Shown: positions 34,191 to 44,300, counted from the stretch's first letter. The stretch: DNA of 64,000 nucleotides from Chitinophaga pinensis (GCA_945876095.1 CAMCMP010000013.1:35032-99031), one strand, 5' to 3'. Notes: generated by a model not told the origin, from the sequence alone. A program made the numbers and translations.

Positions 34191-34982
34191 CTATTCTCTT
34201 CCGTCTAATAAATTACCCAATCCACCTAAAACACTGCCCTCTTCTTTTCTAGTGGAACCACCATATTGCATGATACGTCCAGCTAGTCTACTGATTGGAA
34301 GTGATTGTAACCAAACTTTTCCTGGCCCTCTCAATACGGCAAAATACAAACCTTCTCCGCCAAACATAAAGTTTTTAATACCCTTTACCATTTCGATATC
34401 AAAGTCAACCTCTGCAGTATAAGCTACCACACATCCTGTATCTACCTTCAATATTTCACCAGGCAATAAATCCCTTTCTACAATATATCCTCCAGCATGT
34501 GCAAATGCAAGTCCGTCTCCCTCTAACTTTTGCATTATAAATCCCTCCCCTCCAAAAATAGCCGTACCTAGTTTTCTTTGAAACTCAATTCCAATGCTTA
34601 CTCCTTTAGCTGCACATAAAAAGGCATCTTTTTGAGCAATGATTTTTCCACCTAAGTTTTTTAAGTCGAATACAATAATTTTTCCTGTAAAAGGAGATGC
34701 AAAACTTACCTTCTTTTTCCCTTGGCCTACATTGGTAAAGGCAGTCATAAACAAACTCTCACCTACGAGTAAACGCTTTCCTGCACTAAATAATTTTCCC
34801 ATAAATCCGCCCGATTGCTCTTGGCTTCCATCACCAAAAATCGTTTGCATTTCAATGCCATTCTCCATCATCATAAAGGCACCGCTTTCTGCGATGGCAG
34901 TTTCATTAGGATCTAATTCAATTTCAACAAATTGGAGTTCTTCTCCGTAAATTTTGTAATCAATTTCGTGGTTGCTAATCAT
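34191..34982 (-). CDS. AIM24/TIGR00266 family protein
   Basis: 263 residues with the beta-rich AIM24 fold: MISNHEIDYKIYGEELQFVEIELDP, ETAIAESGAFMMME, GKKKVSFASPFTGKIIVFDL, LCAAKGVSIGIEF, FAHAGGYIVERDLLPGEILKVDTGCVVAYT, VKGIKNFMFGGEGLYFAVLRGPGKVWLQSLP. Related to TRAP-like and mitochondrial AIM24 proteins, but no biochemical role is established for bacterial members. No signal peptide or membrane segment. Transcribed alone, with terminators on both sides. Confidence 0.88.
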   Translation of the reverse strand: MISNHEIDYKIYGEELQFVEIELDPNETAIAESGAFMMMENGIEMQTIFGDGSQEQSGGFMGKLFSAGKRLLVGESLFMTAFTNVGQGKKKVSFASPFTGKIIVFDLKNLGGKIIAQKDAFLCAAKGVSIGIEFQRKLGTAIFGGEGFIMQKLEGDGLAFAHAGGYIVERDLLPGEILKVDTGCVVAYTAEVDFDIEMVKGIKNFMFGGEGLYFAVLRGPGKVWLQSLPISRLAGRIMQYGGSTRKEEGSVLGGLGNLLDGRE

Positions 34983-35023
34983 AGTAATTTTTTTTGTGAA
35001 GTTAATGTTTAGAATTATTCGTA

Positions 35024-35059
35024 AACAAAAAAGCCGAATTTTAGTTCGACTTTTTTGTT
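35024..35059 (-). terminator. Terminator of the efflux operon
   Basis: AACAAAAAAGCCGAA (35024-35038) and TTCGACTTTTTTGTT (35045-35059) pair with one mismatch. It is 19 bp past the stop of the RND permease gene. Confidence 0.8.
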
Positions 35060-35077
35060 ACAAAATTATTACGCTTC

Positions 35078-38000
35078 CTAAAACCAGCTTTCATTCCACT
35101 TATCATTGGAACTAATTCCCTTTGATTTTCTTCTTTTCACATCTTTACGATGACTCCATAAAGCAACAATCATTAAAGGCATAAATAGTAACGTAAAGGG
35201 AGGTATGCCCAGCATACTAATCCATTTACCGCCAAACATTCTTCTCATTGGCCTTCTCAACCTTTCTGCAATCAGATACATAGCAGGCACCATAATCAGC
35301 GTCATGAAGAATGCAAAGGATAACCCGAAAATAATAGTCCAGCTAAGCGGTTTCCAAAAGGTTGCATTATCGCCACCAAAGAATATATGAGGATTAAAAT
35401 CTGCAAACATCTTCACAAAATCTACATTAAATCCAATCGCCAGCGGAACCAACGCAAGAATAGCGGCCAGGGCTGTTAGCAGAACCGGTATGATACGGGT
35501 TTTACCTGCTTTAATCACTGCTTCTCTAGTCCTCATTCCTCTCGATCGCAACTCATCGGCAAATTCAATTACCAATATACCATTCTTAACTACTATTCCT
35601 GCCAAACCAATAATACCAATACCTGTCATAACCACCGATACTTCCATCTTAGTAATTCCAAAACCTATCAATACACCGATTACACTAAAAATAATCTCTG
35701 TCAATATGATAACTGACTTACTCACAGAATTGAATTGCAAAACAAGAATAAACAAAATCAACAGTAAGGCAATGACAAGCGCCTTCGATAAAAAAGCACC
35801 TGTCTCTGCTTGTTGTTCTCCTTCGCCTGTTTGACGTATCGTAGCATCTTCAGACTTATTAGTAAATGCTTCAATATGCTTTGCTAACTGTTGGTTCACT
35901 TCAGTAGGGGTATAGCCAGACAATACATTAGATCGCAAAGTGATCACACGCTTTAAATTTTTTCTTTTTACACTTCCCAATGTACTGGTAAGATCTACTC
36001 TCACCAAACTGCTGATAGGCACCCTTTTCACCACTCCATTTGCGGCCATATCCCTAAAAACAATTTCCATATTAAGCAAATCACTTAAACTTTTGCGCTG
36101 CGATTGCAGATTGCGAATCTGAATTTTATACTCCTCTTCGCCTTCCTTTATTTTAGAGGCTTCTTTTCCAAATAATGCAGATCTAATTTGCAATCCTATC
36201 TGTGCACTGCTTACGCCAGCTATTAAAGTCCTTTCGCGATCAACGGTAAGCGTTATCTCAGGATTACTTAGATCTACATCCATCTTTAGTTCCTCTACTC
36301 CTGGCGTATTGATTGAATCAAGATAGTTCTTTAGCTTAACAGAAGTTTTTATCAAATCATTAAACTCATCACTCGTAATTTCAATATTTATTGGAGGCTC
36401 TGTTGGCGGCCCGCTCTTTTCCTGATCTACTGAAATCTCAGTACCAGGAATTCCTTTTAACTCATTTCTAATTGCTTCCAAGTAAGGCGCAGTTGAATTT
36501 CCATTTCGCTTTTCAAATTGTACAAAAGAAATTTGTAGCCTACCCAATTCACTTCTTGTAGTTCTATCTCCAGATTGTGGATCACTTGCTCCAACCGCTA
36601 CGTTGGTTATCACACTCTCTACAAGCGGATTGGATTTAGTTTTTGATACTCCCAATACTTTATTAATTCTATTTTCTAAAATATGCGTAACTGAGTCTGT
36701 ATACTTTGCTGAAGTCCCAACAGGTAACTTCAAATACACATAAATAAAATTAGGATCACCTTTTGGAAAAAACACCACCGGCACTTTTCTTACTCCAAAA
36801 AATATTATTGAAATAAAAAATAATCCAATGGTACCTAATAAAAGATATACCGGCCTCCAACCATTTAATGACCACTTTAATAAATTTTCATAATGATCCA
36901 TTATCCATGGTAGGGCATTGTTTTGAAAACGATGAATGGCTTTATCCAATACGTATTTATTAAACACCATTAACAAGGCGAAAAATAACAATAGATTGCC
37001 AAAGAAATGTTGGATACTTCCTGGATTAACCACATCTGTTCCTCTTACAATACCTTCTACAGAAGCATTCTGAATCATTCCTATGATATTGAATACGATT
37101 CCAACGACAATGATAATCCAGAAAATTGGTTTGCGGAATAAAGATGATTTAGATTTAGTTTCACCCTCTGGATGATTCATAAAGTCAACCGCAAAAACTG
37201 GGTTAATAATGAACGCTACTATCAAAGAAGCCGTTAAAGTAAAGATGAGCATGGTAGGTAGATAGACCATAAACTTACCGATGATTCCAGGCCAAAAAAG
37301 TAGTGGAACAAAAGGAGCTAAAGTGGTAAGTGTACCCGCTAAAACTGGCAACCATACCTCTCCTGCTGCCATTCTAGCACTATTTTGGGAACTGATTTTT
37401 CCATTGCCCTCTATAAAAATTCGATGGGTATTTTCAATTACAACAATCGCATCATCTACGATAATACCTAGTCCGAAAAGTAGCGCAAATAATACAATAA
37501 AATTTAAGGTGACATGTGCGCCTACAATCATATCCGCTGCTGGCAAAAACATGAATGCCACAAACATACTAAGCGGTACACTCAGTGCAACAAAGAAGGC
37601 ATTGGTAACACCCATAAAAAACATCAAGATGATTAGTACCAATATAAACCCGATCACAATAGAGTTTACTAAATCATGAAAGGAGGTTCTAGTTTGTTTA
37701 CTTTGATCAGCAGTAATCACCACTTGCAAATCTTTAGGAAAATCTTTCTCCTGCATTTCCTTAACAATTGCCTTAACACCATCACTTGTTTCAATCAAAT
37801 TTTCACCCGCTCTTTTAATAATATTTAGCGTGATTACATTTTGACCATTTAAACGTGCATAACTCTCTCTCTCCTTAACAGTATCTCTCACCTCTGCGAT
37901 ATCTTTTAAATAAATAGGGAACCCCGATGTATTTCTTACCAACACTTTTTCAATATCTGAAGCAGTTTTAAATTGACCCTTCAATTGAATATTTCTGCGC

Positions 38001-38713
38001 ATGTTTCCAAGCTCCAAAAGCCCTCCACTGATATCTAAATTTTCTCTATTCACTGCATTAGCAATGTCATCGTAGGTAACGTTGGCAGCCTGCATTCTAT
38101 AATTGTCTACATTTATTTGAAACTCTCTTTCGGCAGCTCCTACCATATCTACACGATTCAACTGCTTGAGTTCTTCTATTTTGTCCATTAAATCAGAAGC
38201 GTATTTTTCTAATCTTACTAGATCATAATTACCACTCACGTTTACATACATGATCGGCTGCTCACTCAAACTAATTTCTAAAGCCGTTGGTTCTTGTGTA
38301 AGGTCTTTCGGTAAATCTTTTTTTGCCTTATCAATGGCATCCTTAATTTTTTGTAATGCAATATCGGTTTTTGAACTTGTCTCAAATTCCACTGTAATGG
38401 CAGAATAATCTTGCTGAGAACTACTAGTTACCTTTTTAATTTTAGCGCCGGTAATTCCTTTGATCTGTTTTTCTAACGGCTTGGTTACTAAGTTTTCAAT
38501 ATCTCGAGGTGAGTTTCCGACATAAACCGTCTGCACATAAATAGTCGGAATTACAATATCAGGAAATTGCTCTTTAGGCAATGTTACAAATTGGTAAACT
38601 CCTGCCATCGTTACAAATAACGTCAATAAATAAATGGAAGTCTTATTTTTAATACTCCAGGTCGTAGGCCCGAATTCCTTAAACTTTTTTGCCAAATTGT
38701 CTAATACATTCAT
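35078..38713 (-). CDS. RND efflux pump inner-membrane permease
   Basis: 1211 residues, longer than AcrB (about 1050). The proton-relay aspartates are in GLGIIVDDAIVVIENTHRI (transmembrane helix 4); the family pattern GGLLELGNMRRNIQLKGQ and GFPIYLKDIAEVRD lie in the porter domain, and MTGIGIIGLAGIVVKNGILVIEF in helices 10-11. After the first six helices there is an insert of roughly 110 residues (from about residue 515) that holds two extra hydrophobic helices (FWIIIVVGIVFNIIGMI and LLLFFALLMVF); a second insert with FNPHIFFGGDNATFW is near residue 1125. It drives proton-coupled export of drugs or other hydrophobic compounds with the adaptor and channel encoded upstream. Confidence 0.95.
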   Translation of the reverse strand: MNVLDNLAKKFKEFGPTTWSIKNKTSIYLLTLFVTMAGVYQFVTLPKEQFPDIVIPTIYVQTVYVGNSPRDIENLVTKPLEKQIKGITGAKIKKVTSSSQQDYSAITVEFETSSKTDIALQKIKDAIDKAKKDLPKDLTQEPTALEISLSEQPIMYVNVSGNYDLVRLEKYASDLMDKIEELKQLNRVDMVGAAEREFQINVDNYRMQAANVTYDDIANAVNRENLDISGGLLELGNMRRNIQLKGQFKTASDIEKVLVRNTSGFPIYLKDIAEVRDTVKERESYARLNGQNVITLNIIKRAGENLIETSDGVKAIVKEMQEKDFPKDLQVVITADQSKQTRTSFHDLVNSIVIGFILVLIILMFFMGVTNAFFVALSVPLSMFVAFMFLPAADMIVGAHVTLNFIVLFALLFGLGIIVDDAIVVIENTHRIFIEGNGKISSQNSARMAAGEVWLPVLAGTLTTLAPFVPLLFWPGIIGKFMVYLPTMLIFTLTASLIVAFIINPVFAVDFMNHPEGETKSKSSLFRKPIFWIIIVVGIVFNIIGMIQNASVEGIVRGTDVVNPGSIQHFFGNLLLFFALLMVFNKYVLDKAIHRFQNNALPWIMDHYENLLKWSLNGWRPVYLLLGTIGLFFISIIFFGVRKVPVVFFPKGDPNFIYVYLKLPVGTSAKYTDSVTHILENRINKVLGVSKTKSNPLVESVITNVAVGASDPQSGDRTTRSELGRLQISFVQFEKRNGNSTAPYLEAIRNELKGIPGTEISVDQEKSGPPTEPPINIEITSDEFNDLIKTSVKLKNYLDSINTPGVEELKMDVDLSNPEITLTVDRERTLIAGVSSAQIGLQIRSALFGKEASKIKEGEEEYKIQIRNLQSQRKSLSDLLNMEIVFRDMAANGVVKRVPISSLVRVDLTSTLGSVKRKNLKRVITLRSNVLSGYTPTEVNQQLAKHIEAFTNKSEDATIRQTGEGEQQAETGAFLSKALVIALLLILFILVLQFNSVSKSVIILTEIIFSVIGVLIGFGITKMEVSVVMTGIGIIGLAGIVVKNGILVIEFADELRSRGMRTREAVIKAGKTRIIPVLLTALAAILALVPLAIGFNVDFVKMFADFNPHIFFGGDNATFWKPLSWTIIFGLSFAFFMTLIMVPAMYLIAERLRRPMRRMFGGKWISMLGIPPFTLLFMPLMIVALWSHRKDVKRRKSKGISSNDKWNESWF

Positions 38714-38856
38714 ACAATTAATTTTATCAATTCCCCTGCAAACATAATTCGCAGGAAAGATTTTTAAACTCTATTCCATAACAAATGGAATTCAAGATGT
38801 TATTATTTAAAAAATATATAATTTTTCTTTTTATCAAACAGTACCCTTTTAAAAAA

Positions 38857-40059
38857 TTACTTAACGGTTATAGACTGTCCTTCATACAAACTTTGAAAGC
38901 CTGCATTTATAAGCACATCACCTTCTTTTAACCCAGACTTCACTTCTAACATTTCTCCATTCATGTACCCGATAACAATAGGTCGCTTGCGAGCCACCAT
39001 TTTACCAGATTCAGTTGTTGCTACCATTACAAATTTTCCATTTTCGTCATTTTGTAAAGTGCCAATTGGAATATTAATAACACTAGCTGCGCTATAATCT
39101 TTGATTTTTATCAGCGCTATTTGATTGGGTTTAATTAATGGATCAGAAGGCAACTTAGACTCTACAATAAAGCCTCTTGATAAGGGATCAATAGATGCAC
39201 CAACAAAAGTTAACTTTCCAACAAAGGTCTTGTTGATATCTTGAACAAAAGTTTCAACCGGAGCTCCTTTTGATATGTTGGGTAAATAATTTTCAGGGAC
39301 ATTTCCAATCACTTTAAGAAGGCTATTATTTACAATTTTAATCTGAGCAACCCCTAGAGCACTCATTCCTGTAAAAATTTCTCCTACCCGAATATTAACT
39401 TCATTGGCAATTCCATCTACATCACTAACTACATTAGTTGTCTTTAGTTGTTCTTGAATTATTTTCACATTTTCCTCTGTAGCTTTCAATTGATTTTCTA
39501 AAGAAGCCACATTATTTTTAGCAGTTATTACCTGCACTTCAGAACCAATATTTTGATCCCAAAGATTTTTTTGACGTTGATAAATATTATTGGCAAAAGA
39601 TAATTGTGTCTTTATAGATTCAATTCCCTGTAAGGCTGCCGCTACATTTTGACGAACAATCGCATCATCCAATTTCATTAGCAACTGACCCTTTTTTACA
39701 TAGCTACCCTTTTTTACAAAAATTGTTTTCACCTGTCCAGGAGCTCCTCTTGGAGTAATGATACTAATATTTTCAGCGTCTATCTTACCTTGCAATTCAA
39801 TGAAGTGATCAAAACTGCCAAGCTGCAAGGTTTGTACAGATACTAACTTTGGCTTTTGAGCACCCGCCTTGGTTGAATCTAATAAATCAATCTCCCCCTC
39901 CATTTTTTTTATTTGTTCTTCCAGTGTTGTTTTTTGAGATTTTAATTTTTCAAGTGCTGCCTTCTTTTCACCTAATACCAAACCATTTTCTTTACTGTTG
40001 CCTCCGCAAGAAGCTAATACTAGGATTGCCAAAGCGCTAAGTGCTAAATATTGTTTCAT
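38857..40059 (-). CDS. RND efflux periplasmic adaptor (membrane fusion protein)
   Basis: 400 residues, a lipoprotein (ALAILVLASCGG, modified Cys at 18). A coiled coil spans about 30-65 (ALEKLKSQKTTLEEQIKKM). The lipoyl/hairpin/barrel order is visible: GQVKTIFVKKGSYVKKGQLLMKLDD, a long hairpin with QLKATEENVKIIQEQLK, DGIANEVNIRVGEIFTG, then barrel and membrane-proximal strands. It bridges the permease and the TolC-type channel. The 143-bp gap to the permease gene contains a small hairpin (ATTCCAT / ATGGAAT, 38773-38791). Confidence 0.94.
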   Translation of the reverse strand: MKQYLALSALAILVLASCGGNSKENGLVLGEKKAALEKLKSQKTTLEEQIKKMEGEIDLLDSTKAGAQKPKLVSVQTLQLGSFDHFIELQGKIDAENISIITPRGAPGQVKTIFVKKGSYVKKGQLLMKLDDAIVRQNVAAALQGIESIKTQLSFANNIYQRQKNLWDQNIGSEVQVITAKNNVASLENQLKATEENVKIIQEQLKTTNVVSDVDGIANEVNIRVGEIFTGMSALGVAQIKIVNNSLLKVIGNVPENYLPNISKGAPVETFVQDINKTFVGKLTFVGASIDPLSRGFIVESKLPSDPLIKPNQIALIKIKDYSAASVINIPIGTLQNDENGKFVMVATTESGKMVARKRPIVIGYMNGEMLEVKSGLKEGDVLINAGFQSLYEGQSITVK

Positions 40060-40133
40060 CTATTGTTGTTTTTTATTATTAGTTTTTAAATTCTACTTTA
40101 CTTTATTATAGGTACTATTTTTAATTAGAGGCG

Positions 40134-41543
40134 TTACAATTTTCCAGCTGCCTTTAAATAATCAATCTTTGCTGAAATAGCGTCGTACAATGCACCGTAA
40201 TAATTATTTTGAGCAACCTTTAATTCAGTTTGGGCATTGTATATTTCCTGATTGCTTCCTAAGCCTTCTGTAAATTTCTTTTTTGTAATTCTAAAAACAT
40301 CCTCTGCTAATTGTATATTTTGTTTCTGTACATCAGCAGTAAGGATGGCAGACTTCATTTTTATTCTTGCCTGGATTACTTCATAATCCATCATTTCTTT
40401 CGCCTGCTCTAAACTATTATTTGTTTTGTCAAGAGCAAATTTGGCACTCGCGATTTTTGACCTTCTTGCAAATCCATCAAAAATAGGAACCACAACTTTT
40501 AACCCAATCAGAGAGGTAGTAAACCAATCTCCCTTATCGAAAAAATTAAATGAATTGCGCTGTGCATTTTTTGAATAGGAGCCAAAAGCAGCTACTGTTG
40601 GTATTCTACTTAAATTATATCTTTTAACATTATAACCATTCATTTTTGAAGCAAGCGTTAATAATTGAATTTCTTTTCTATCAGAATAATTAACACTATC
40701 CCCCATGATATTGGATTTTAATTCACCTTCAGTCAATGAATCCGTTAACACCAACTCTTCCTTTTGAGGCATGTTTAATAAAAATTTCAAGCCGGCATTA
40801 CCAACATACAACTGATTGATTACCTTTTCCTTTTCGGTACTAAGATTGTTAAGTTGTACTACTAATTTGTCAACATCCAATTTTTCTGCAAATCCATTTT
40901 TATATATTTCCCTTGTATCATGTAGTAGTTTTTTAAAGCGATCAATATTGGCTTCTAAACTTGAAAGTTGACTTTTGCCCACTACTAACTGATAATAAAT
41001 TTTATAAATATTTGCTTTAATTTGCTCGGCTGTAACTTCTGCATACTTCTTTGAAAGTTCCATCGCTGCACTTCTAGCTTGGAGCCCAACAAATACTTGC
41101 CCGTCAAATAAAAGTTGAGAAAAATCAAGCCCTGCGCTAGATGTCCAAGGTGTACCAAACTGAAGCGGCAGGTTTCCGAAATTTCCTCCATTAGGCATGG
41201 TAATCGTATTTCCAGCTCCGTTTTTCACTCCTTCCTGCCTTAATACGTTGTAGGTTGCAGGAGCTATAAAATTGGGAATAGATTGCACTGGTACATTAAA
41301 ATAGTGAATCGTATTTACAGATCCATTAATTTGAGGGAATGCAGCGGCGGTAATTTCACGATTGGTTTGTTCCTGAATCTTAATATCGATTAAAGCATTT
41401 TTTACCTGAACAGCATTTTTTAATCCATAATCAACTGCCTGCTTTACAGAAAATTCATTCCTGGTTTGGGCCATTGAAAATTGAATTGTACTAAGCAACA
41501 CTGTACTAAAAAGTATTGCTTTTCCTAACCTATTTGTTTTCAT
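40134..41543 (-). CDS. TolC-family outer-membrane efflux channel
   Basis: 469 residues with a 25-residue signal peptide ending SMAQ. Two structural repeats of the OEP family are visible: FSVKQAVDYGLKNAVQVKNALIDI near the start and the second half beginning near 300 (RKEIQLLTLASKMNGYNVKRY), with VVPIFDGFARRSKIASAKFAL and FTEGLGSNQEIYNAQTELKVAQNNYY as typical helices. Second gene of the tetR-tolC-adaptor-permease operon; its first codons overlap the end of the tetR gene by 14 bp. Confidence 0.94.
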   Translation of the reverse strand: MKTNRLGKAILFSTVLLSTIQFSMAQTRNEFSVKQAVDYGLKNAVQVKNALIDIKIQEQTNREITAAAFPQINGSVNTIHYFNVPVQSIPNFIAPATYNVLRQEGVKNGAGNTITMPNGGNFGNLPLQFGTPWTSSAGLDFSQLLFDGQVFVGLQARSAAMELSKKYAEVTAEQIKANIYKIYYQLVVGKSQLSSLEANIDRFKKLLHDTREIYKNGFAEKLDVDKLVVQLNNLSTEKEKVINQLYVGNAGLKFLLNMPQKEELVLTDSLTEGELKSNIMGDSVNYSDRKEIQLLTLASKMNGYNVKRYNLSRIPTVAAFGSYSKNAQRNSFNFFDKGDWFTTSLIGLKVVVPIFDGFARRSKIASAKFALDKTNNSLEQAKEMMDYEVIQARIKMKSAILTADVQKQNIQLAEDVFRITKKKFTEGLGSNQEIYNAQTELKVAQNNYYGALYDAISAKIDYLKAAGKL

Positions 41544-42171
41544 GATTACTTGATTTAATTCTCTCTTTTAAATATTGATTGATCATACTATACCCTTTGG
41601 GGGAAGCAAGTCCAAATAGAAAATGAATAATAAATTCTTGTTCAATTTGCGCAAGATTTTGTTTTAGCTTATTTTGAAATTCAGGATTGAAAGGAAGCAT
41701 AATACTTTCTAATCGATACCTAGCCAAAATGTCTAAATTGATATCTTCTCTATAAACACCTTCCTGAATACCTCTTTCCATATTTTCTCGAATCATAGAA
41801 AAGATATATCTATCCTTGTATTGCTGAAATTTATCAAATGCCTTTGGATGATATTTATGCATATCAAAAATCAATGAAGGATTCATCGTGCCAAATAAAG
41901 CCATTACCATATCAAGCGCTAAGAAAATTTCATGTACAGCATTGGCAGAAGAATTCCTGTACTGTTCACATAGGTTCTGATTTCGAGCTAGCTCATCACT
42001 TATTACTGCCAGTACCAGTTCATCCTTATCTGAGTAGTACTGATAAATGGTTTTTTTACTGATGCCCAAACTACCAGCAATATCATCCATGCTTACGCTA
42101 CGCAGGCCATATTGCATAAAAAGGGTATTCGCCTTTTCCAAAATCCTTTCTGATGTGGGTAAATCTGTCAT
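41530..42171 (-). CDS. TetR/AcrR-family regulator of the efflux operon
   Basis: 213 residues from ATG 42171; the frame from 42234 would include the promoter, so it is rejected. The N-terminal helix-turn-helix is canonical: SERILEKANTLFMQYGLRSVSMDDIAGSLGISKKTIYQYYSDKDELV (residues about 7-54). The C-terminal part is a helical ligand-binding and dimerisation domain. First gene of the operon, overlapping tolC by 14 bp, hence co-transcribed with the pump it presumably represses. The inverted repeat at 42191-42216 is its likely binding site. Confidence 0.92.
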   Translation of the reverse strand: MTDLPTSERILEKANTLFMQYGLRSVSMDDIAGSLGISKKTIYQYYSDKDELVLAVISDELARNQNLCEQYRNSSANAVHEIFLALDMVMALFGTMNPSLIFDMHKYHPKAFDKFQQYKDRYIFSMIRENMERGIQEGVYREDINLDILARYRLESIMLPFNPEFQNKLKQNLAQIEQEFIIHFLFGLASPKGYSMINQYLKERIKSSNHENK

Positions 42172-42180
42172 AATGATGTG

Positions 42181-42216
42181 CAAAACTACGGAAACTATTA
42201 ATGTAACCAAAGTTTC
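42181..42216 (-). promoter_or_regulatory. Promoter and probable operator of the efflux operon
   Basis: Minus strand: TTTG (42208-42211), 19 nt, TAGTTTTG (42181-42188), a complete Bacteroidota promoter. GAAACT (42191-42196) and AGTTTC (42211-42216) form an inverted repeat with 14-nt spacing across the spacer and -33 element. The start codon at 42171 lies about at the expected transcription start, so the message has almost no leader. Confidence 0.7.
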
Positions 42217-42385
42217 TATGGTAAATATTTTCAATTTGTTGGTAGATTGGATGCGCCTCGATATCTAAAAGATTAACTTTGGCGTAGAAATTTCCTTTCA
42301 AGGAATAAGTCTAGGCTTAAATTGCGACTCATTTACAATCAAATTGGCAAATTTTAAATGGTAAATAACTTATAAATAACTACTC

Positions 42386-43060
42386 ATGAAAAAATCTTCG
42401 GGATACAAAAAATTAATACAGTTCTTTTTACAAGGACTATTGATATTGGCCCCCATTGCCATTACTTTTTGGGCAATTAGCAGTCTTTTTAACTTTGTGG
42501 ATGGTATTTTACCCAATCTTTTGCATGTAGCAATGCCGCAGTTAATGGCTGATGCTCAAGGGAATATGCAGCATATCACCGGACTTGGTTTTGTGGTGGT
42601 GATTTTACTAGTAATATCTGTGGGTTATGTATCCTCTAATTATATAGGAGGCAAGATTGTTGATGCATTTGACAAATTGCTCGAAAAAACACCCGGAATT
42701 AAATTTATTTACTCTACTCTTAAAGACTTTTTTGACGCCTTTGCAGGTGAAAAAAAGAAATTTACACAGAATGTATTGGCCAATGTAGATGACAATGATG
42801 TGTGGCGGGTTGGATTTATTACCCAAGATAATATGGAAAAATTTGGGTTCACCGATTATGTGGCTGTCTATATCCCGATGGCCTATTCAGTTGCGGGCAA
42901 CGTATATATTATACCCAAAGAAAGAATAAGACCTATTACCAATATTAGTGCGGCCCAAACTATGAAGTTTGCAGTAAGCGGTGGAGTCACCGATGTAGTA
43001 GATCATACTCCTTTTGACCAAGCCAACCAAGAAATTAAAACGCCGCAAACGACTAAATAA
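42386..43060 (+). CDS. DUF502 family membrane protein
   Basis: 224 residues. Two membrane segments, about 11-30 (LIQFFLQGLLILAPIAITFWAI) and 67-85 (GLGFVVVILLVISVGYVSSNYIGG), followed by the family stretch LLEKTPGIKFIYSTLKDFFDAF and a soluble domain with GFTDYVAVYIPMAYSVAGNVYIIPKE and AAQTMKFAVSGGVTD. DUF502 proteins are widespread and of unknown function; a plant relative (LCV/CLT-type) gives no clear hint. Stands alone between the divergent efflux operon and a phospholipase-like gene. Confidence 0.9.
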   Translation: MKKSSGYKKLIQFFLQGLLILAPIAITFWAISSLFNFVDGILPNLLHVAMPQLMADAQGNMQHITGLGFVVVILLVISVGYVSSNYIGGKIVDAFDKLLEKTPGIKFIYSTLKDFFDAFAGEKKKFTQNVLANVDDNDVWRVGFITQDNMEKFGFTDYVAVYIPMAYSVAGNVYIIPKERIRPITNISAAQTMKFAVSGGVTDVVDHTPFDQANQEIKTPQTTK

Positions 43061-43192
43061 TGTTATCCAATTTTTAAAATTATCATCCTTTTACTTGCAG
43101 ACTACCTTATGCATTATTAATTTAAAGGTCTGTTAGAACAGAGGTATTCTTTTTTCGCTTCTCTTTATTTGCTAACAGAAAAATCGTTTGCA

Positions 43193-44161
43193 ATGAAGTA
43201 TTTATTTTTATTTTTCAGCTGCTGTCTTTTAACATTAAACTCTTACTGCTGGGGATTTTTTGCGCACAAAAAAATCAACTATCTAGCTGTTTTTTTATTG
43301 CCTCCGGAAATGATGGTATTGTATAAACCAAATATTGAATTTTTATCAGAGCATGCGATAGATCCTGACAAAAGAAGATATGCAGTAATTGAAGAAGGTC
43401 CACGTCATTATATTGATATTGATCAATACGGACAATATCCCTATCCTAGCCTTCCTCATTCTTGGAAAGAGGCTGTAGAAAAATATAGCGAGGACTCGCT
43501 AAAAACGCATGGCATAGTACCCTGGCATATTCAAACGATGCTTGGTAGGCTTACCCTAGCATTTAAAGAAAAAGATTTTGACAAAATCATGAAAAATAGT
43601 GCAGAGATTGGTCATTATATTGCAGATGCTCACGTGCCACTTCATGCAAATAGCAATCACAATGGCCAACATAGTAATCAAAATGGTATTCATGGATTTT
43701 GGGAAAGCCGCGTACCTGAATTGCTTGCAGAAAAGGAATTTAATTTTTTTATTGGCAGAGCAATTTATATTAAAAACACAAGTGCCTACATTTGGTCAAG
43801 GGTACTTGAAAGTGCTCTTGCAGCCGATTCTGTTTTAACCTTTGAACGGGAGTTGACTCATTCATTTCCTATCAATCAAAAATTTAGTTTCGAAAATCGA
43901 AACGGATTATTGATCAGACAATATTCAACTGATTTTACAATTGCTTATAATAAAATGCTAAACGGAATGATTGAAAGAAGAATGCGACTATCTATTTTTT
44001 CTATTGCTTCGCTTTGGTATACTGCTTGGGTGAATGCCGGTCAGCCAGATTTAAAAAGCTTATCCAAAAAATCATTTACTGAAATGGATAATAAAGAATT
44101 TGAAATATTAAATGAAAATTGGAAATTAAGTATAAAAATGATCGGAAAGCAAGAAGAATAA
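43193..44161 (+). CDS. Secreted zinc-dependent phospholipase C / S1-P1 nuclease-like protein
   Basis: 322 residues from ATG 43193, where a 20-residue signal peptide begins (MKYLFLFFSCCLLTLNSYCW). After cleavage the mature chain would begin with tryptophan (W-GFFAHKKIN), the residue that binds zinc through its free amino group in this fold. Further ligands are seen in RHYIDIDQYG, GHYIADAHVPLHANSNHNGQ and IHGFWESRVPE. This arrangement is shared by bacterial phospholipase C and S1/P1 nucleases; which substrate is used cannot be decided. Acts in the periplasm or outside. No operon partner. Confidence 0.8.
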   Translation: MKYLFLFFSCCLLTLNSYCWGFFAHKKINYLAVFLLPPEMMVLYKPNIEFLSEHAIDPDKRRYAVIEEGPRHYIDIDQYGQYPYPSLPHSWKEAVEKYSEDSLKTHGIVPWHIQTMLGRLTLAFKEKDFDKIMKNSAEIGHYIADAHVPLHANSNHNGQHSNQNGIHGFWESRVPELLAEKEFNFFIGRAIYIKNTSAYIWSRVLESALAADSVLTFERELTHSFPINQKFSFENRNGLLIRQYSTDFTIAYNKMLNGMIERRMRLSIFSIASLWYTAWVNAGQPDLKSLSKKSFTEMDNKEFEILNENWKLSIKMIGKQEE

Positions 44162-44300
44162 AACTCAACACATTAAAAAAATAAAAATTAGAACTGTTAA
44201 ATTTCCTAAGACTAAAAAGGTGAATTAACTATAAAGAAGTTAATATTCTAGGTTTAAATTCAATATAATCAAAAAAAGTTTTCTGATTTCCTTTAAAACT

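Noticed and set aside
42172..42234. Longer N-terminus of the TetR regulator (start at 42234)
   Set aside because: The extension would be encoded by the promoter and operator sequence; the family N-terminus begins at 42171.
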